From Hasllibacter halocynthiae (GTDB taxonomy: Bacteria > Pseudomonadota > Alphaproteobacteria > Rhodobacterales > Rhodobacteraceae): DNA of 64,000 bases. The stretch spans positions 1 to 64,000 of the forward strand of contig NZ_PVTT01000002.1 of NCBI RefSeq assembly GCF_003003095.1. Reading direction: 5' to 3'. Made by a program: the position numbers and the translations under genes. A model generated the notes under the pieces. It made no database searches and had not been told where the DNA came from. It saw only the letters and a list, made by a program, of their open reading frames with translations. Positions within the stretch are counted from its first letter, which is position 1. Each line of letters opens with the position of its first letter. Of the stretch, positions 36,587-50,225 are shown one piece after another.

Positions 36587-37605
36587 ACTTCGCATCCGAC
36601 AACACGGGCCCGGTCCACCCGAAGGTCTGGGAGGCGCTGCGCGCCGCCGACGAGGGTCACGCGGGCGCCTATGGGGCCGAACTTGAAATGGAGGCCGTGG
36701 GCGAGCGGCTGAGGGAACTGCTCGGCTGGCCGGATGCGTCGGTGCGGCTGGTGGCGACGGGAACGGCGGGCAACAGCCTGGCGCTGGCCTGCCTTGCGAA
36801 GCCCTGGTCGGCGATCTTCTGCTCGGAAGACGCGCACGTCCACAAGGACGAGTGCAACGCGCCGGAGTTCTTCACCGGCGGCGCGAAGCTGACGCTGGTG
36901 CCCTCGCCGGACGGGCGGATGGCGCCCGGGGACCTGGCGGCGGCGATCGCGCGGGAGGAGGCGCGTGGCGTTCACGGCCCCCAACGCGGCCCGGTGACGG
37001 TGACCCAGGCGACCGAGCTGGGCACGGTGCATTCGCTGGACCATCTGGCGGCGCTGCGCGGCGCGGCCGGCAAGCTGCCCCTCCACATGGACGGCGCCCG
37101 CTTCGCCAACGCTCTCGTCTCGCTGGGCTGCGGCCCGGACGAAATGGTTCGGGACTTCGACGCCGTGACCTTCGGCGCGACGAAGAACGGCGCGATGGGG
37201 GTCGAAGCGGTCGTCTTCCAAGACCCATCCCACGACTGGGAGTTCCAGCTTCGTCGCAAGCGCGGCGCGCATCTCTTCTCCAAGCATCGCTACCTTTCGG
37301 CGCAGATGGCCGGCTATCTGGATGTCTGGGAACGAAACGCGCGCCACGCCAACGCGATGGCCACCGCGCTGGTCGACGGCCTGCAGGGCAAGGGGATCGA
37401 GATCGCCCATGCGGTCGAGGCGAACCTTCTCTTTCCGCGCCTACCGGCCGGCGAGGTGCTGCGCCTGTGGGATGCGGGTGTGAGATTCTACCCTTGGGAG
37501 GGCGAGCCCTCGGAGGACCGTCCGGAAGAGACGGTGCTTTGCCGGATGGTGTGCGGGTGGACGACGACCGAGGAGGAGATCGAGGGGCTTCTGGGACTTC
37601 TGTAG
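36583..37605 (+). CDS. ltaE: Low-specificity L-threonine aldolase family
   Basis: PLP-dependent enzyme that splits L-threonine or beta-hydroxy amino acids to glycine and an aldehyde. The 340-residue protein shows the N-terminal FASDNTGPVHP, the H-pocket CSEDAHVHKDE, LHMDGARFANA and the lysine in TFGATKNGAMG, which anchors PLP. GTG start overlaps ycgN. The sequence around the lysine is closer to the short threonine-aldolase branch than to tyrosine phenol-lyase. Ends in an inverted repeat shared with a convergent gene. Confidence 0.9.
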   Translation: MNFASDNTGPVHPKVWEALRAADEGHAGAYGAELEMEAVGERLRELLGWPDASVRLVATGTAGNSLALACLAKPWSAIFCSEDAHVHKDECNAPEFFTGGAKLTLVPSPDGRMAPGDLAAAIAREEARGVHGPQRGPVTVTQATELGTVHSLDHLAALRGAAGKLPLHMDGARFANALVSLGCGPDEMVRDFDAVTFGATKNGAMGVEAVVFQDPSHDWEFQLRRKRGAHLFSKHRYLSAQMAGYLDVWERNARHANAMATALVDGLQGKGIEIAHAVEANLLFPRLPAGEVLRLWDAGVRFYPWEGEPSEDRPEETVLCRMVCGWTTTEEEIEGLLGLL

Positions 37606-37649
37606 GGCAGGATCCGTTCCGCCATCGGGGAGTGGGCACCGCCCTACAG
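37600..37649. terminator. Inverted repeat spanning two convergent stop codons
   Basis: CTGTAGGGC (37600-37608) and GCCCTACAG (37641-37649) form a perfect 9-base stem with a 32-base loop. The two arms contain the TAG stop codons of the threonine aldolase (plus strand) and of the esterase (minus strand). Confidence 0.5.
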
Positions 37650-38342
37650 GAATCCTGCGACCTCCTGGGAGTGGCTTATCGGCGCCATGTGCCCGGCCCC
37701 CTCCACCACCGCCCGCCGCGCGTCTGGCAACCGCTCCGCCAGCTCATCGAGGATGATTCCCGCCACCGCCGGACTCCGCGACCCACCGATCAGGTCCACC
37801 GGCACCGCGAGCGATCCGAGACGCGGGATCAGCCCCTCCCGGTCCGCGTTCAGGTCGGCGTCGGCGGCCGGGATCAAGTGGATGCGGTCCACGGCGTAGC
37901 GTCGGACCGGCTCGGGCATCGCATCCCAAGGCATCCCGCCGCCCCAGACCGACAGAAAGGCCCGCGCCGCACTCTCCCGGTCACCCGCGCGCCATGCCTC
38001 CGCGAAGGGCGCGAAGGCGGCATCCCCCGCGGCGCGTTGCTCCGGCGCGGCGGCCGCGAAGAGGACCGGCTCGATCAGCGAGAGGCGCGAGACGACCCCC
38101 GGGAGTTCCAGCGCGGCGGCCAGCGCGGCGACCCCGCCGAAGCTGTGCCCGACAAGATGCGCGGGGCCGTCCCGAAGCGCCTTCAGGACCAGCCCCCGCG
38201 CCTGCGCGAGATAAGGCCCGCCGTCCCAATCGGGCGCCCGCCCGTGACCCGGCAGCTCGACCCGGAGGACGTCGTCCCAGCCCGCCGCACGTACGAGCCC
38301 GTCCCAAGCGCCCGCATGGGCGAGGGAGCAGTGGACGAGCAC
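37644..38342 (-). CDS. Alpha/beta-hydrolase (esterase-like)
   Basis: A 232-residue hydrolase with the oxyanion-hole region VHCSLAHAG at the N-terminus, ELPGHG, nucleophile motif GHSFGG and C-terminal EGAGHMAPISH holding the likely catalytic histidine. No signal peptide, so cytoplasmic. GTG start at 38342 lies five bases after the stop of the DsbA-like isomerase gene, so the pair is co-transcribed. Substrate unknown; carboxyl-ester hydrolase is the safe label. Confidence 0.85.
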   Translation of the reverse strand: MLVHCSLAHAGAWDGLVRAAGWDDVLRVELPGHGRAPDWDGGPYLAQARGLVLKALRDGPAHLVGHSFGGVAALAAALELPGVVSRLSLIEPVLFAAAAPEQRAAGDAAFAPFAEAWRAGDRESAARAFLSVWGGGMPWDAMPEPVRRYAVDRIHLIPAADADLNADREGLIPRLGSLAVPVDLIGGSRSPAVAGIILDELAERLPDARRAVVEGAGHMAPISHSQEVAGFL

Positions 38343-38347
38343 CCGCC

Positions 38348-38947
38348 TCAGAGCTTGCCGTCCAGATGCAGCGCCAGGTCGTCGAGGCGGTCCTGTCCCC
38401 AGAACCGCTCGTCGCCCTCGGTGATGTAGAAGGGCGCGCCGAACGCACCGGCGGCGACGGCATCCTCGAGGTTGCGGCCGTACTGATCCGCGCCGGCCAA
38501 CAGCCCCCTGCCGGCGAGCGCGGGATCGAACCCGTTGGCCTGAAGCACATCGCGGATCACCGCATCCTCCGCGATGTCGCGCTCCTCGGCCCAGCAGGCG
38601 CGGGTGAAGCCATGGACGAGGCCGCCGAGGTCGCCGCCCCCTTCGTTCTGCGCCGCGATGATCGCGTAGGAGGACGGGGCGGGGTTCGTCGGCCAATGCG
38701 CCGGTCGTAGATTCAGCGGCAGGCCCGCCTTCGCCGACTGGCGGCGCAGCTCCTGCAGGCGGTATTCCTTGCGGCTCTCATGGCGATCCGCGGGCTTCAC
38801 GCCGCCCGTCCGCCCGAAGAGCGCGACCACGTCGAGCGGCTTGTAGACGATCCGCAGCCCATGCCGCGCGGCGATCTCCTCCAGCCGGGTGCCTGCGAGA
38901 TAGGTGTAGGGGCTGACGGTGGCGAAATAATAATCGAGCGTCGGCAT
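38348..38947 (-). CDS. 2-hydroxychromene-2-carboxylate isomerase / DsbA-like protein
   Basis: A 199-residue thioredoxin-fold protein of the DsbA/HCCA isomerase family. The opening [15 protein letters not shown] places the glutathione-site serine (S12) where thiol oxidoreductases have cysteine, which marks the isomerase branch. The C-terminal [23 protein letters not shown] is the family signature. It may act with the adjacent esterase in aromatic or glutathione-linked catabolism; this is inference. Confidence 0.9.
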   Translation of the reverse strand: MPTLDYYFATVSPYTYLAGTRLEEIAARHGLRIVYKPLDVVALFGRTGGVKPADRHESRKEYRLQELRRQSAKAGLPLNLRPAHWPTNPAPSSYAIIAAQNEGGGDLGGLVHGFTRACWAEERDIAEDAVIRDVLQANGFDPALAGRGLLAGADQYGRNLEDAVAAGAFGAPFYITEGDERFWGQDRLDDLALHLDGKL

Positions 38948-39037
38948 GCGTCCCTCCGGCGGTTTCGAAACGGCCTAACCCCGTGCTACGGCGCAGGCAA
39001 CGCGAGTCGGGGTCTCGCGGCCAGGGGAGTATGCCGG

Positions 39038-40057
39038 ATGCCGGTCACGCAGGAACCCAAGCTGATCTCGGGAAATGCCAACCGGCCGCTGGCCGAGGCC
39101 ATCGCCAAGCGGATGTCGATGCACCGAGGCGCGAAGATCGATCTCTGCGATGCGCGGGTCGAGCGCTTCAACGACGGCGAGATCTTCGTCGAGGTCTTCG
39201 AGAACGTTCGGGGCGAGGACATGTTCGTCGTCCAGTCGACCTCCAACCCCGCCAACGACAACCTGATGGAGCTGCTCATCATCTCGGACGCGCTGCGCCG
39301 ATCCTCGGCCCGGCGCATCACGGCCGTCATCCCCTATTTCGGCTATGCGCGGCAGGATCGCCGCACGAAGGCCCGCACGCCCATCAGCGCCAAGCTCGTG
39401 GCGAACATGATGGTCACCGCCGGCATCGAGCGGGTGCTGACGATGGACCTTCATGCCGCGCAGATACAGGGCTTCTTCGACATCCCGGTCGACAACCTCT
39501 ACGCCGCGCCGATCTTCGCCCTGGACATCGAGCGGCAGTTCGCCGGGCGGATGGACCAGATCACCGTGGTCTCGCCCGACGTGGGCGGCGTGGCCCGCGC
39601 GCGCGAACTGGCCAAGCGCATCGGCGCGCCGCTCTCGATCGTGGACAAGCGGCGCGAGAAGCCCGGCGAGGTCGCGGAGATGACCGTGATCGGCGAGGTG
39701 AAGGACAGGATCGCCATCATCGTGGACGACATCTGCGACACGGCCGGAACGCTCTGCAAGGCGGCCGAGACGCTGATGGGCCAGGGCGCGACCGAGGTCC
39801 ATTCCTACATCACGCACGGCGTCCTCTCCGGCCCGGCAGTGGAACGGATCGCGGACTCGGTCATGGGCTCGCTCGTGGTGACGGACACGATCGCGCCCAC
39901 GGGACCCGTGGCGGCCTGCGATCGCATCCGCCGGGTCCCGACCGCGCCGATGTTCACCCAGGCGATCCTGAACATCTGGAACGGCACTTCCGTCTCATCG
40001 CTCTTCGATGCCGACACGCTAGGGCCCATCTACGAGGGGCACTACTCGGCGGCGTGA
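39038..40057 (+). CDS. prs: Ribose-phosphate pyrophosphokinase (PRPP synthase)
   Basis: Makes PRPP from ribose 5-phosphate and ATP, feeding purine, pyrimidine, His and Trp synthesis. The 339-residue protein shows [21 protein letters not shown], the metal and ribose-phosphate site [20 protein letters not shown] and the PRPP loop [14 protein letters not shown] 39038 follows AGGGGAG by eight bases; an ATG at 39031 is out of frame. It is slightly longer than the E. coli enzyme (315), mainly at the C-terminus, as in other Alphaproteobacteria. Confidence 0.97.
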   Translation: MPVTQEPKLISGNANRPLAEAIAKRMSMHRGAKIDLCDARVERFNDGEIFVEVFENVRGEDMFVVQSTSNPANDNLMELLIISDALRRSSARRITAVIPYFGYARQDRRTKARTPISAKLVANMMVTAGIERVLTMDLHAAQIQGFFDIPVDNLYAAPIFALDIERQFAGRMDQITVVSPDVGGVARARELAKRIGAPLSIVDKRREKPGEVAEMTVIGEVKDRIAIIVDDICDTAGTLCKAAETLMGQGATEVHSYITHGVLSGPAVERIADSVMGSLVVTDTIAPTGPVAACDRIRRVPTAPMFTQAILNIWNGTSVSSLFDADTLGPIYEGHYSAA

Positions 40058-40124
40058 GATGCTCGGCCCCGGGCCTCCCCCGATCCTCGACGCCGCGCTG
40101 AGGGGCGGAGCCGGGGCGATGCGG

Positions 40125-40607
40125 ATGGACGACGCGACTTGGCGGCGTCACGCGAACCCCTGGTCGGTCTGGACACGCATCCTGACGCCGCTACCCCTGC
40201 TGACGGTGGTGCTGTTCCTGCGCCCCGCCCTCGCGTGGTGGACCCTCCTCCCCCTAGCGGTGGTCCTGGCTTGGATCGTCTGGAACCCTCGCGCCTTTCC
40301 CGAACCGAAGGCGTGGGACGGATGGCCCCAGCGGGGGGTGCTGGGCGAGAAGGCCATGATTGCCCATGCGGCAGCCGTGCCGGGGCATCACCGCCGCACC
40401 ATGACCGTGCTGACGGGTCTTTCCGCCGTCACGGCGGTGATTTGACTGACCGGGGTCGCCATACTCGACCCCGGCGCCGCGATCGGGGGCGGGGCGGCGA
40501 CGATCGCCTTCAAGCTCTGGTTCGTGGATCGCTGCGCCTGGACGCTGGCGGACCTGGAACGGCAGGGGGACGTGGACCCGGAGGCCTCCGCCAAAGGCGA
40601 GATCTAG
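40125..40607 (+). pseudogene. DUF6653-type membrane protein with an in-frame TGA
   Basis: The frame from ATG 40125 (or 40119) encodes a small two- to three-segment membrane protein (residues like RHANPWSVWTRILTPLPLL, then WNPRAFPEPKAWDGW) until TGA at 40443-40445. Continuing in the same frame gives LTGVAILDPGAAIGGG, then IAFKLWFVDRCAWTL and a normal stop at 40605-40607, matching the C-terminus of DUF6653 proteins. One TGG-to-TGA change would explain it. Full length would be about 160 residues. Sequencing error or rare readthrough remain possible. Confidence 0.75.
40443..40445 (+). other. In-frame TGA interrupting the DUF6653 gene
   Basis: Single stop inside an otherwise open 483-base frame. 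The hydrophobic segment before it (TVLTGLSAVTAVI) and after it (LTGVAILDPG) read as one membrane helix and its exit. Confidence 0.78.
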
Positions 40608-40954
40608 TAAAGCGCCCAGTCGTCCTCGTTCGGGGCGGCGCCGATCGCGATCCAGGCCGCGCGGGCCCGCGCGAGGCGCGTGTCGCCCCAGGTGTGCATT
40701 ACGATCCGGAAGCCGGTCGCGGTCACGTCCTCGGCCTGGACTTCGACGCGCATGTTGGCGTCGTGCGCCGCATCCCACATGCTCAGGCCGACATGGACGA
40801 CCGGCGGGCCCGAGAAGGGCAGCGCAAAGGCGACGGCCGCGTCGCGGCTGCGAACGCCGTCGCCGGTCCACATCTCGCCACCCTCCTCGAAGTCGGAGAA
40901 GAGGTTCACGTTACCTTGGGCGACGGCTACGCGGTGCCTGTCGATCCGCATCAT
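40604..40954 (-). CDS. H-type lectin domain protein
   Basis: A 116-residue protein with an H-type lectin fold, first known from snail agglutinin, in which strands bind N-acetylgalactosamine-like sugars. Recognisable parts are LFSDFEEGGEMWTGDG, the VAFALPFSGPPVVHVGLSMWDAAHDANMR-type middle (F then P-rich strand) and GFRIVMHTWGDTRLARARAAWIAIG. No signal peptide, so its location is unclear. Its stop overlaps the end of the convergent DUF6653 pseudogene by four bases. Family confident, role unknown. Confidence 0.85.
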   Translation of the reverse strand: MMRIDRHRVAVAQGNVNLFSDFEEGGEMWTGDGVRSRDAAVAFALPFSGPPVVHVGLSMWDAAHDANMRVEVQAEDVTATGFRIVMHTWGDTRLARARAAWIAIGAAPNEDDWALY

Positions 40955-41060
40955 GGCCCCGGGATAACCGCTCGGCGCCTTCGGCGGAACGCCCGGGCCC
41001 GGCGGTGACGCGGCGGGATGCGCCGGTTCGGCCGAGGGCCGCCGCCCCGTGTGGAAGAGG

Positions 41061-41495
41061 TCAGAGGTTCGGCTGGCGCGTACTCAGGCCGACATGGGTT
41101 CCCAATGCCTCCATGTCGGCGAGAAGCTTCACCGCATCGTCCACGAGCGCGTTCCCCGTGTCGGGCGTGTTCTTCGCCGCGCGGGCGCTCTCCTCGGCCT
41201 CGTCGTAGAACGCGTCGAACCTCTCCTGCGTGAACTCCGAGCGGGGGAGCGCCCGCTCGGCCAGGACGGTGACGCTCTCGCCGATCTCGGCGAAACCGCC
41301 GGTCACGGCGTATTGCGTCTCGCCGTCGGGCCCGATGACGGTCAGCAGGCCGGGCCGGAGCGTGGTGATCGTCGGCGCGTGCGACGCCATGATCGTCATG
41401 TCACCGTCGGCGCCGGGTATGCGGACCTCCGTCACCTCGGCCGAGGCCAGCCGCCGCTCCGGCGAGACGAGGTCGAACTGCATCGTGTCGGCCAT
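41061..41495 (-). CDS. atpC: F1F0 ATP synthase epsilon subunit
   Basis: Central-stalk subunit that couples rotation and inhibits ATP hydrolysis. The 144-residue protein begins with the beta-sandwich ([15 protein letters not shown], then [12 protein letters not shown] and the [10 protein letters not shown] strand) and ends with a short helical C-terminal domain (about 95-140). ATG 41495 is preferred over the GTG at 41498 because the GGAGG lies at the better distance. Last gene of the atpHAGDC operon. Confidence 0.95.
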   Translation of the reverse strand: MADTMQFDLVSPERRLASAEVTEVRIPGADGDMTIMASHAPTITTLRPGLLTVIGPDGETQYAVTGGFAEIGESVTVLAERALPRSEFTQERFDAFYDEAEESARAAKNTPDTGNALVDDAVKLLADMEALGTHVGLSTRQPNL

Positions 41496-41544
41496 CACGG
41501 CCCTCCGTTCGTCGGGGGCGCCGCGACGGGCGCCCCATGTCAGA

Positions 41545-43852
<2,308 letters not shown>

Positions 43853-43859
43853 GACGTCC

Positions 43860-45397
<1,538 letters not shown>

Positions 45398-45398
<1 letters not shown>

Positions 45399-45955
45399 CA
45401 TCCGGCCTCTTTCATGGTGTTCTGCAGCGCGCCCAGCTTCGAACGGATCGAGGTGTCGATCATCTTCGAGCCGACGCGGACGATGAGGCCGCCGATGATT
45501 CCGGGGTCCACCGTCTCGTCGATGTTCACGTCGCGGCCGAGGTTGCCACTCAGGGTCTCGGCCAACTTCCCGCGCTGCGCGGCGGTCAGCGACTTCGCCG
45601 TCGTGACCTCGGCCGTGACCTCGCCGCGCTCGTCGGCGATGCGGGCGCGCAGGGCGCGCACCAGCTCGCCCGCGGCGAAGAGGCGGCGCTTCGTGGCCAT
45701 CAGGCGCAGCGTGTTCGAGAGCGTCCCGCCCAGCCCGATCGCGGACGCGACGGCACCGATCCCCCTCTCCTGCTCCTCGCGGGTGTAGATCGGCGAGTTC
45801 AGCAGCGCCCGGAGGTCTTCGCTCTCGTTCAGGGCGGCCTGCAGCTTGTCGAGGTCCGCCGCCAGCGCGTCGATGGCGCCCCCCTCCCTGGCTATCTCGA
45901 AGACCGCCGTCGCGTAGCGTTCCGCTATGCCGCCGGAATAGGAGCTGCCTGCCAC
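45398..45955 (-). CDS. atpH: F1F0 ATP synthase delta subunit
   Basis: Peripheral-stalk subunit (OSCP homologue) joining F1 to the b subunits. The 185-residue protein opens [18 protein letters not shown] and contains the C-terminal beta motif [25 protein letters not shown]. The start is GTG 45953-45955 with AGAGGA about five bases upstream; longer in-frame starts have no family match. First gene of the operon; F0 genes are elsewhere, as usual in Alphaproteobacteria. Confidence 0.95.
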
Positions 45956-46006
45956 CGCTGATCCTCTCGATGATGTTGCCGCCGCGGGCCTGCGCCCCGC
46001 GCGCGA

Positions 46007-46030
46007 ACGGGGGCCCGAGAAGGCCCCCGT
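46007..46030. terminator. Hairpin between the methyltransferase gene and atpH
   Basis: Nine-base stem ACGGGGGCC/GGCCCCCGT with a 6-base loop in the 177-base gap. It lies downstream of the minus-strand methyltransferase and upstream of the atp operon, so it likely ends the former. No T tract. Confidence 0.6.
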
Positions 46031-46132
46031 CCGAGTTGCGGCGCACCTAACACCCGGATCGCGGGCGGGCAAGCGGACCGCCGCCGCCGCGGAATGCGGC
46101 GCACCGGCGCACCGGCAGCCGCGGAGCCGCCC

Positions 46133-46876
46133 CTAGAACGCCCGCGCCGCCGGCTGCGCGGCACCGATCGCCGGGGCGGCGGCGCGGGCCGATTCCGGGC
46201 TGCCGCCGCGCGCCGGCCGCGGAACCTGCTTGGCCGCCTCGACCAGAAGGACGCCGCCGGCCACGCGGTTGCTGACGCGCCCGCCTATTCGCTCCATCAG
46301 GGGGCCCACCTTCCGCCAGAAGCGCCGCTGCGAAGGGGGCTGGAACAGGGTGGCCCAGTGCCCCTCCGGCAGGAACCCGTGCCTGCGGAGCTGCGCCTCC
46401 AGCTGCCCGACCGTGTACGGCCTTCCCCAGCCGAACGGGGTTCCTTCGTGCCGCGACCAGATGCCGGCGCGGTTCGGCACGACGACCATCAGGCGCCCGC
46501 CTGGGCCGAGGACGCGGTATGCCTCCTCCAGGACGGCGCCCGGCGCATCCGACGTCTCGAGCCCGTGCATCATGACGAGGCGGTCGACATGCCCCGTCTC
46601 GACCGGCCACCAATGCTCCTCGACGAGGGCGCTGACGTTCCGCCCTGCCGTCGGCCAGGGCATCACCCCCTGCGGCGCCGGCATGAGCGCCAGCACCCGG
46701 CGGGCGTCCCTCAGGAAAGGGCGCAGCAGGGGGACCGCGAATCCGTATCCCGCGACGGTCATCCCCTTCACGTCGCCCCAGCGCGCCGCGACCCGGTCGC
46801 GAACGGCCCTCTGCGCCGCACGGCCCAGCCCCGTCCGGTAGTAGAACGCCCTCAGCTCCGTGACGTCGAGATGCAT
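46133..46876 (-). CDS. Class I SAM-dependent methyltransferase-like protein
   Basis: A 247-residue methyltransferase-fold protein. The motif-I strand is weak ([14 protein letters not shown]), and motif post-I to IV reads through [12 protein letters not shown] and [16 protein letters not shown], which resembles type 11 methyltransferases. The later part [26 protein letters not shown] is conserved in a Rhodobacterales group always found next to gloB. Substrate unknown. Divergent from gloB, sharing 70 bases. Confidence 0.82.
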   Translation of the reverse strand: MHLDVTELRAFYYRTGLGRAAQRAVRDRVAARWGDVKGMTVAGYGFAVPLLRPFLRDARRVLALMPAPQGVMPWPTAGRNVSALVEEHWWPVETGHVDRLVMMHGLETSDAPGAVLEEAYRVLGPGGRLMVVVPNRAGIWSRHEGTPFGWGRPYTVGQLEAQLRRHGFLPEGHWATLFQPPSQRRFWRKVGPLMERIGGRVSNRVAGGVLLVEAAKQVPRPARGGSPESARAAAPAIGAAQPAARAF

Positions 46877-46946
46877 GCCTTCCGTCCGGCGCCCGTGCGC
46901 CCTACCCTGTCCCGGTCGCACACTAGCCCGGAAGGTAGCCCCCGTC

Positions 46947-47717
46947 ATGACCCACGAGATCGTCGCGATCCCCTGCCTCGAGGACAACTTCGCATACCTC
47001 CTGCGCAACGGCGACACCGGGCGCGTCGCCCTCGTCGACGCGCCGGAGGCCGCGCCGATCCTCGAGGCGCTCGACGAGCGGGGCTGGACCCTTTCGGAGG
47101 TCTGGCTGACCCATCACCATCCCGACCATGTCGACGGCGTTCCCGCCCTGAAGGAGCGGCACGACTTCAGGACCTACGGGGCCGCGCAGGACGCGCACCG
47201 CCTTCCGCCCCTCGACGAAGCGCTCGAGCCGGGGACCGCGGCGAGGATGGTCGGCCTCGAATGCCGGGTGATCGACGTGCCGGGCCATACGGTCGGGCAC
47301 GTCGCCTTCCACGTGCCGGAGGCGAAGGCGCTCTTCAGCGCCGACAGCCTGATGGCGCTAGGCTGCGGACGCCTCTTCGAAGGCACGCCCGAGCAGATGT
47401 GGGAGAGCCTCTCGACCCTGATGGAGCTGCCGGACGACACGGTGGTCTACAACGGCCACGACTACCTCGACACGAACCTGCGCTTCGCCCGGACGATCGA
47501 GCGCCGGAACCCCGATCTCGACGCCCGCGCGGACCGGATAGATTCCTGGCGCGCGCGCGACGTGCCGATGGGCCACGAGACGCTGGGCGTCGAGAAGGCG
47601 ACCAACCCGTTCCTGCGGGCAGGCTTGGATGCGGTGAAGTCCTCCCTAGATATGGGGTCGCAGCCCGACGTCGCAGTGTTCGCCGAGATCAGGCGGCGCC
47701 GGGACGATTTCTCCTGA
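46947..47717 (+). CDS. gloB: Hydroxyacylglutathione hydrolase (glyoxalase II)
   Basis: Releases D-lactate and glutathione in methylglyoxal detoxification. The 256-residue metallo-beta-lactamase-fold enzyme has the dinuclear site [10 protein letters not shown], the histidine in [12 protein letters not shown], the aspartate in [16 protein letters not shown] and [13 protein letters not shown]. Length fits. ATG at 46947. The C-terminal HAGH domain ends [14 protein letters not shown]. Confidence 0.95.
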   Translation: MTHEIVAIPCLEDNFAYLLRNGDTGRVALVDAPEAAPILEALDERGWTLSEVWLTHHHPDHVDGVPALKERHDFRTYGAAQDAHRLPPLDEALEPGTAARMVGLECRVIDVPGHTVGHVAFHVPEAKALFSADSLMALGCGRLFEGTPEQMWESLSTLMELPDDTVVYNGHDYLDTNLRFARTIERRNPDLDARADRIDSWRARDVPMGHETLGVEKATNPFLRAGLDAVKSSLDMGSQPDVAVFAEIRRRRDDFS

Positions 47718-47909
47718 CCGTCCGGCGGGGCTCGCCCCCTTTCGGCACCGGACGCCCCCCGCCGACGCCCAGCGTTTCACCGCCCGCCATGGATCGTGAT
47801 CCGGTCGGGGCGTTTTGCCGCTTGATTGCCGCGCGGGGACAACCAAACTTTAACCTATGAGGCCCAAGGTCCGGTGCAGACCGGACCCCGAGCGAGAGGA
47901 GCACGTCCC

Positions 47910-50225
47910 GTGCCGTCATTCTCCACCACCCTCGAGCACGCGATCCACACCGCGCTGGCCCTCGCCAACGAGCGCCGTCACGAGCTCGCCACCCTCGAGC
48001 ATCTTCTTCTCGCCCTGACGGACGAGGACGACGCCGCCCGCGTGATGAAGGCCTGCGGCGTCGATCTGGACGAGCTTCGCAAGACCCTCGTTACGTTCAT
48101 CGACGACGACCTCAGCACCCTCGTGACCGACATCGACGGGTCCGAGGCCGTGCCGACGGCCGCTTTCCAGCGCGTCATCCAGCGCGCGGCGATCCACGTG
48201 CAGTCCTCCGGCCGGCAGGAGGTGACGGGCGCCAACGTCCTCGTCGCCATCTTCGCCGAGCGGGAGTCGAATGCCGCCTACTTCCTGCAGGAGCAGGACA
48301 TGACCCGCTACGACGCGGTCAACTTCATCGCCCACGGCGTCGCCAAGGACCCCTCCTTCGGCGAGGCGCGCCCTGTCCAGGGTGCCGACGACGAGATCGA
48401 GGACGGCGAGGAGGAGGGCGACAAGGACGAGGGCGCGCTGGCGAAGTACTGCGTCGACCTCAACGCGAAGGCCACGAAGGGCGACGTCGATCCCCTGATC
48501 GGCCGCGACCACGAGGTCGAGCGCTGCGTCCAGATCCTCGTCCGGCGCCGCAAGAACAATCCGCTCCTCGTGGGCGATCCCGGCGTGGGCAAGACCGCAA
48601 TCGCCGAAGGCCTCGCGCGCAAGATCGTCCAGGGCGAGGTTCCCGAGATCCTCGCCGGCGCGACGATCTACTCGCTGGACATGGGCGCGCTTCTGGCGGG
48701 CACCCGCTACCGCGGCGACTTCGAGGAGCGGCTGAAGGCCGTCGTCTCCGAGCTGGAGGATCACCCGGACGCGGTCCTCTTCATCGACGAGATCCACACC
48801 GTGATCGGCGCGGGCGCCACCTCGGGCGGCGCGATGGACGCCTCGAACTTGCTCAAGCCCGCGCTCGCGGGCGGCAAGCTGCGGTGCATGGGCTCGACCA
48901 CTTACAAGGAGTTCCGCCAGCACTTCGAGAAGGACCGTGCCCTGTCGCGGCGCTTCCAGAAGATCGACGTGAACGAGCCTTCGGTCGAGGACAGCATCAA
49001 GATCCTCAAGGGCCTCAAGCCCTATTTCGAGGACCACCACGACATCCGCTACACCGCGGAAGCCATCAAGACGGCCGTCGAGCTGTCGGCGCGCTACATC
49101 AACGACCGCAAGCTGCCGGACAAGGCGATCGACGTGATCGACGAAGCCGGCGCCGCCCAGCACCTCCTGGCCGAGTCCAAGCGGCGCAAGACCATCGGCG
49201 CCAAGGAGATCGAGGGCGTCGTCGCCAAGATCGCCCGCATCCCGCCGAAGAACGTCTCCAAGGACGACGCGGAGGTCCTGAAGGACCTCGAGACCTCGCT
49301 CAAGCGGGTGGTGTTCGGTCAGGATCAGGCGATCGAGGCGCTGGCCTCGGCGATCAAGCTGGCGCGTGCCGGCCTGCGCGAGCCCGAGAAGCCGATCGGA
49401 AACTACCTCTTCGCCGGGCCCACGGGCGTCGGCAAGACCGAGGTGGCCAAGCAGCTCGCCGACACGCTCGGGGTCGAGCTCCTGCGCTTCGACATGTCCG
49501 AGTACATGGAGAAGCACGCCGTCTCCCGCCTGATCGGCGCGCCTCCGGGCTACGTGGGCTTCGACCAGGGCGGCATGCTGACCGACGGCGTGGACCAGAA
49601 CCCGCATTGCGTGCTCCTCCTCGATGAGATCGAGAAGGCGCACCCGGACGTGTTCAACATCCTCCTGCAGGTGATGGACCACGGCAAGCTGACCGACCAC
49701 AACGGACGGGCGACCGACTTCCGCAACGTGATCCTCATCATGACGTCCAACGCGGGCGCCTCCGACATGGCCCGCGCGCCCGTCGGGTTCGGCCGCGACC
49801 GCCGGACGGGCGAGGATACCGAGGCGATCGAGCGGACCTTCACGCCTGAGTTCCGCAACCGCCTCGACGCCGTGGTGGCCTTCCAGCCGCTGCCGAAGGA
49901 GGTGATCATGCAGGTCGTCGAGAAGTTCGTCCTTCAGCTCGAGGCGCAGCTGATCGACCGCGGCGTCACCATCGAGCTGAGTGCCAAGGCCGCCGAGTGG
50001 CTGGGCGAGAAGGGCTACGACGACCGGATGGGCGCCCGCCCCCTCGGCCGCGTGATCCAGGAGCACATCAAGAAGCCCCTCGCGGAGGAGCTGCTCTTCG
50101 GCAAGCTCGCCAAGGGTGGCGTGGTGAAGGTCGGCGTCTCGGGCGGCGATCTGAAGCTCGACTATCTCGCACCCGAGAAGTCGCGCCTCTCGGGGGGCAA
50201 GCCGCCCCTCCTTACGGCGGAGTGA
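47910..50225 (+). CDS. clpA: ATP-dependent Clp protease ATP-binding subunit ClpA
   Basis: AAA+ unfoldase feeding substrates to ClpP and working with ClpS. The 771-residue protein has an N-domain (1-145), an acidic linker, a first AAA+ module with GDPGVGKTAI and a second with GPTGVGKTEV, and the ClpP-contact loop region near the C-terminal third (IGAPPGYVGFDQGG). GTG 47910 follows AGAGGA nine bases upstream; a longer open frame from 47826 lacks family match. A weak promoter-like TTGATT ... AAACTT lies at 47822-47850. The stop overlaps the M23 gene (GTGA). Confidence 0.95.
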   Translation: MPSFSTTLEHAIHTALALANERRHELATLEHLLLALTDEDDAARVMKACGVDLDELRKTLVTFIDDDLSTLVTDIDGSEAVPTAAFQRVIQRAAIHVQSSGRQEVTGANVLVAIFAERESNAAYFLQEQDMTRYDAVNFIAHGVAKDPSFGEARPVQGADDEIEDGEEEGDKDEGALAKYCVDLNAKATKGDVDPLIGRDHEVERCVQILVRRRKNNPLLVGDPGVGKTAIAEGLARKIVQGEVPEILAGATIYSLDMGALLAGTRYRGDFEERLKAVVSELEDHPDAVLFIDEIHTVIGAGATSGGAMDASNLLKPALAGGKLRCMGSTTYKEFRQHFEKDRALSRRFQKIDVNEPSVEDSIKILKGLKPYFEDHHDIRYTAEAIKTAVELSARYINDRKLPDKAIDVIDEAGAAQHLLAESKRRKTIGAKEIEGVVAKIARIPPKNVSKDDAEVLKDLETSLKRVVFGQDQAIEALASAIKLARAGLREPEKPIGNYLFAGPTGVGKTEVAKQLADTLGVELLRFDMSEYMEKHAVSRLIGAPPGYVGFDQGGMLTDGVDQNPHCVLLLDEIEKAHPDVFNILLQVMDHGKLTDHNGRATDFRNVILIMTSNAGASDMARAPVGFGRDRRTGEDTEAIERTFTPEFRNRLDAVVAFQPLPKEVIMQVVEKFVLQLEAQLIDRGVTIELSAKAAEWLGEKGYDDRMGARPLGRVIQEHIKKPLAEELLFGKLAKGGVVKVGVSGGDLKLDYLAPEKSRLSGGKPPLLTAE

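Noticed and set aside
39031..39033. ATG upstream of prs as its start
   Set aside because: It is out of frame with the PRPP synthase; ATG 39038 has the proper ribosome-binding site spacing.
40443..40445. TGA in the DUF6653 gene as a selenocysteine codon
   Set aside because: The position fits tryptophan in a membrane protein, no redox motif surrounds it and no selenocysteine-insertion structure is apparent.
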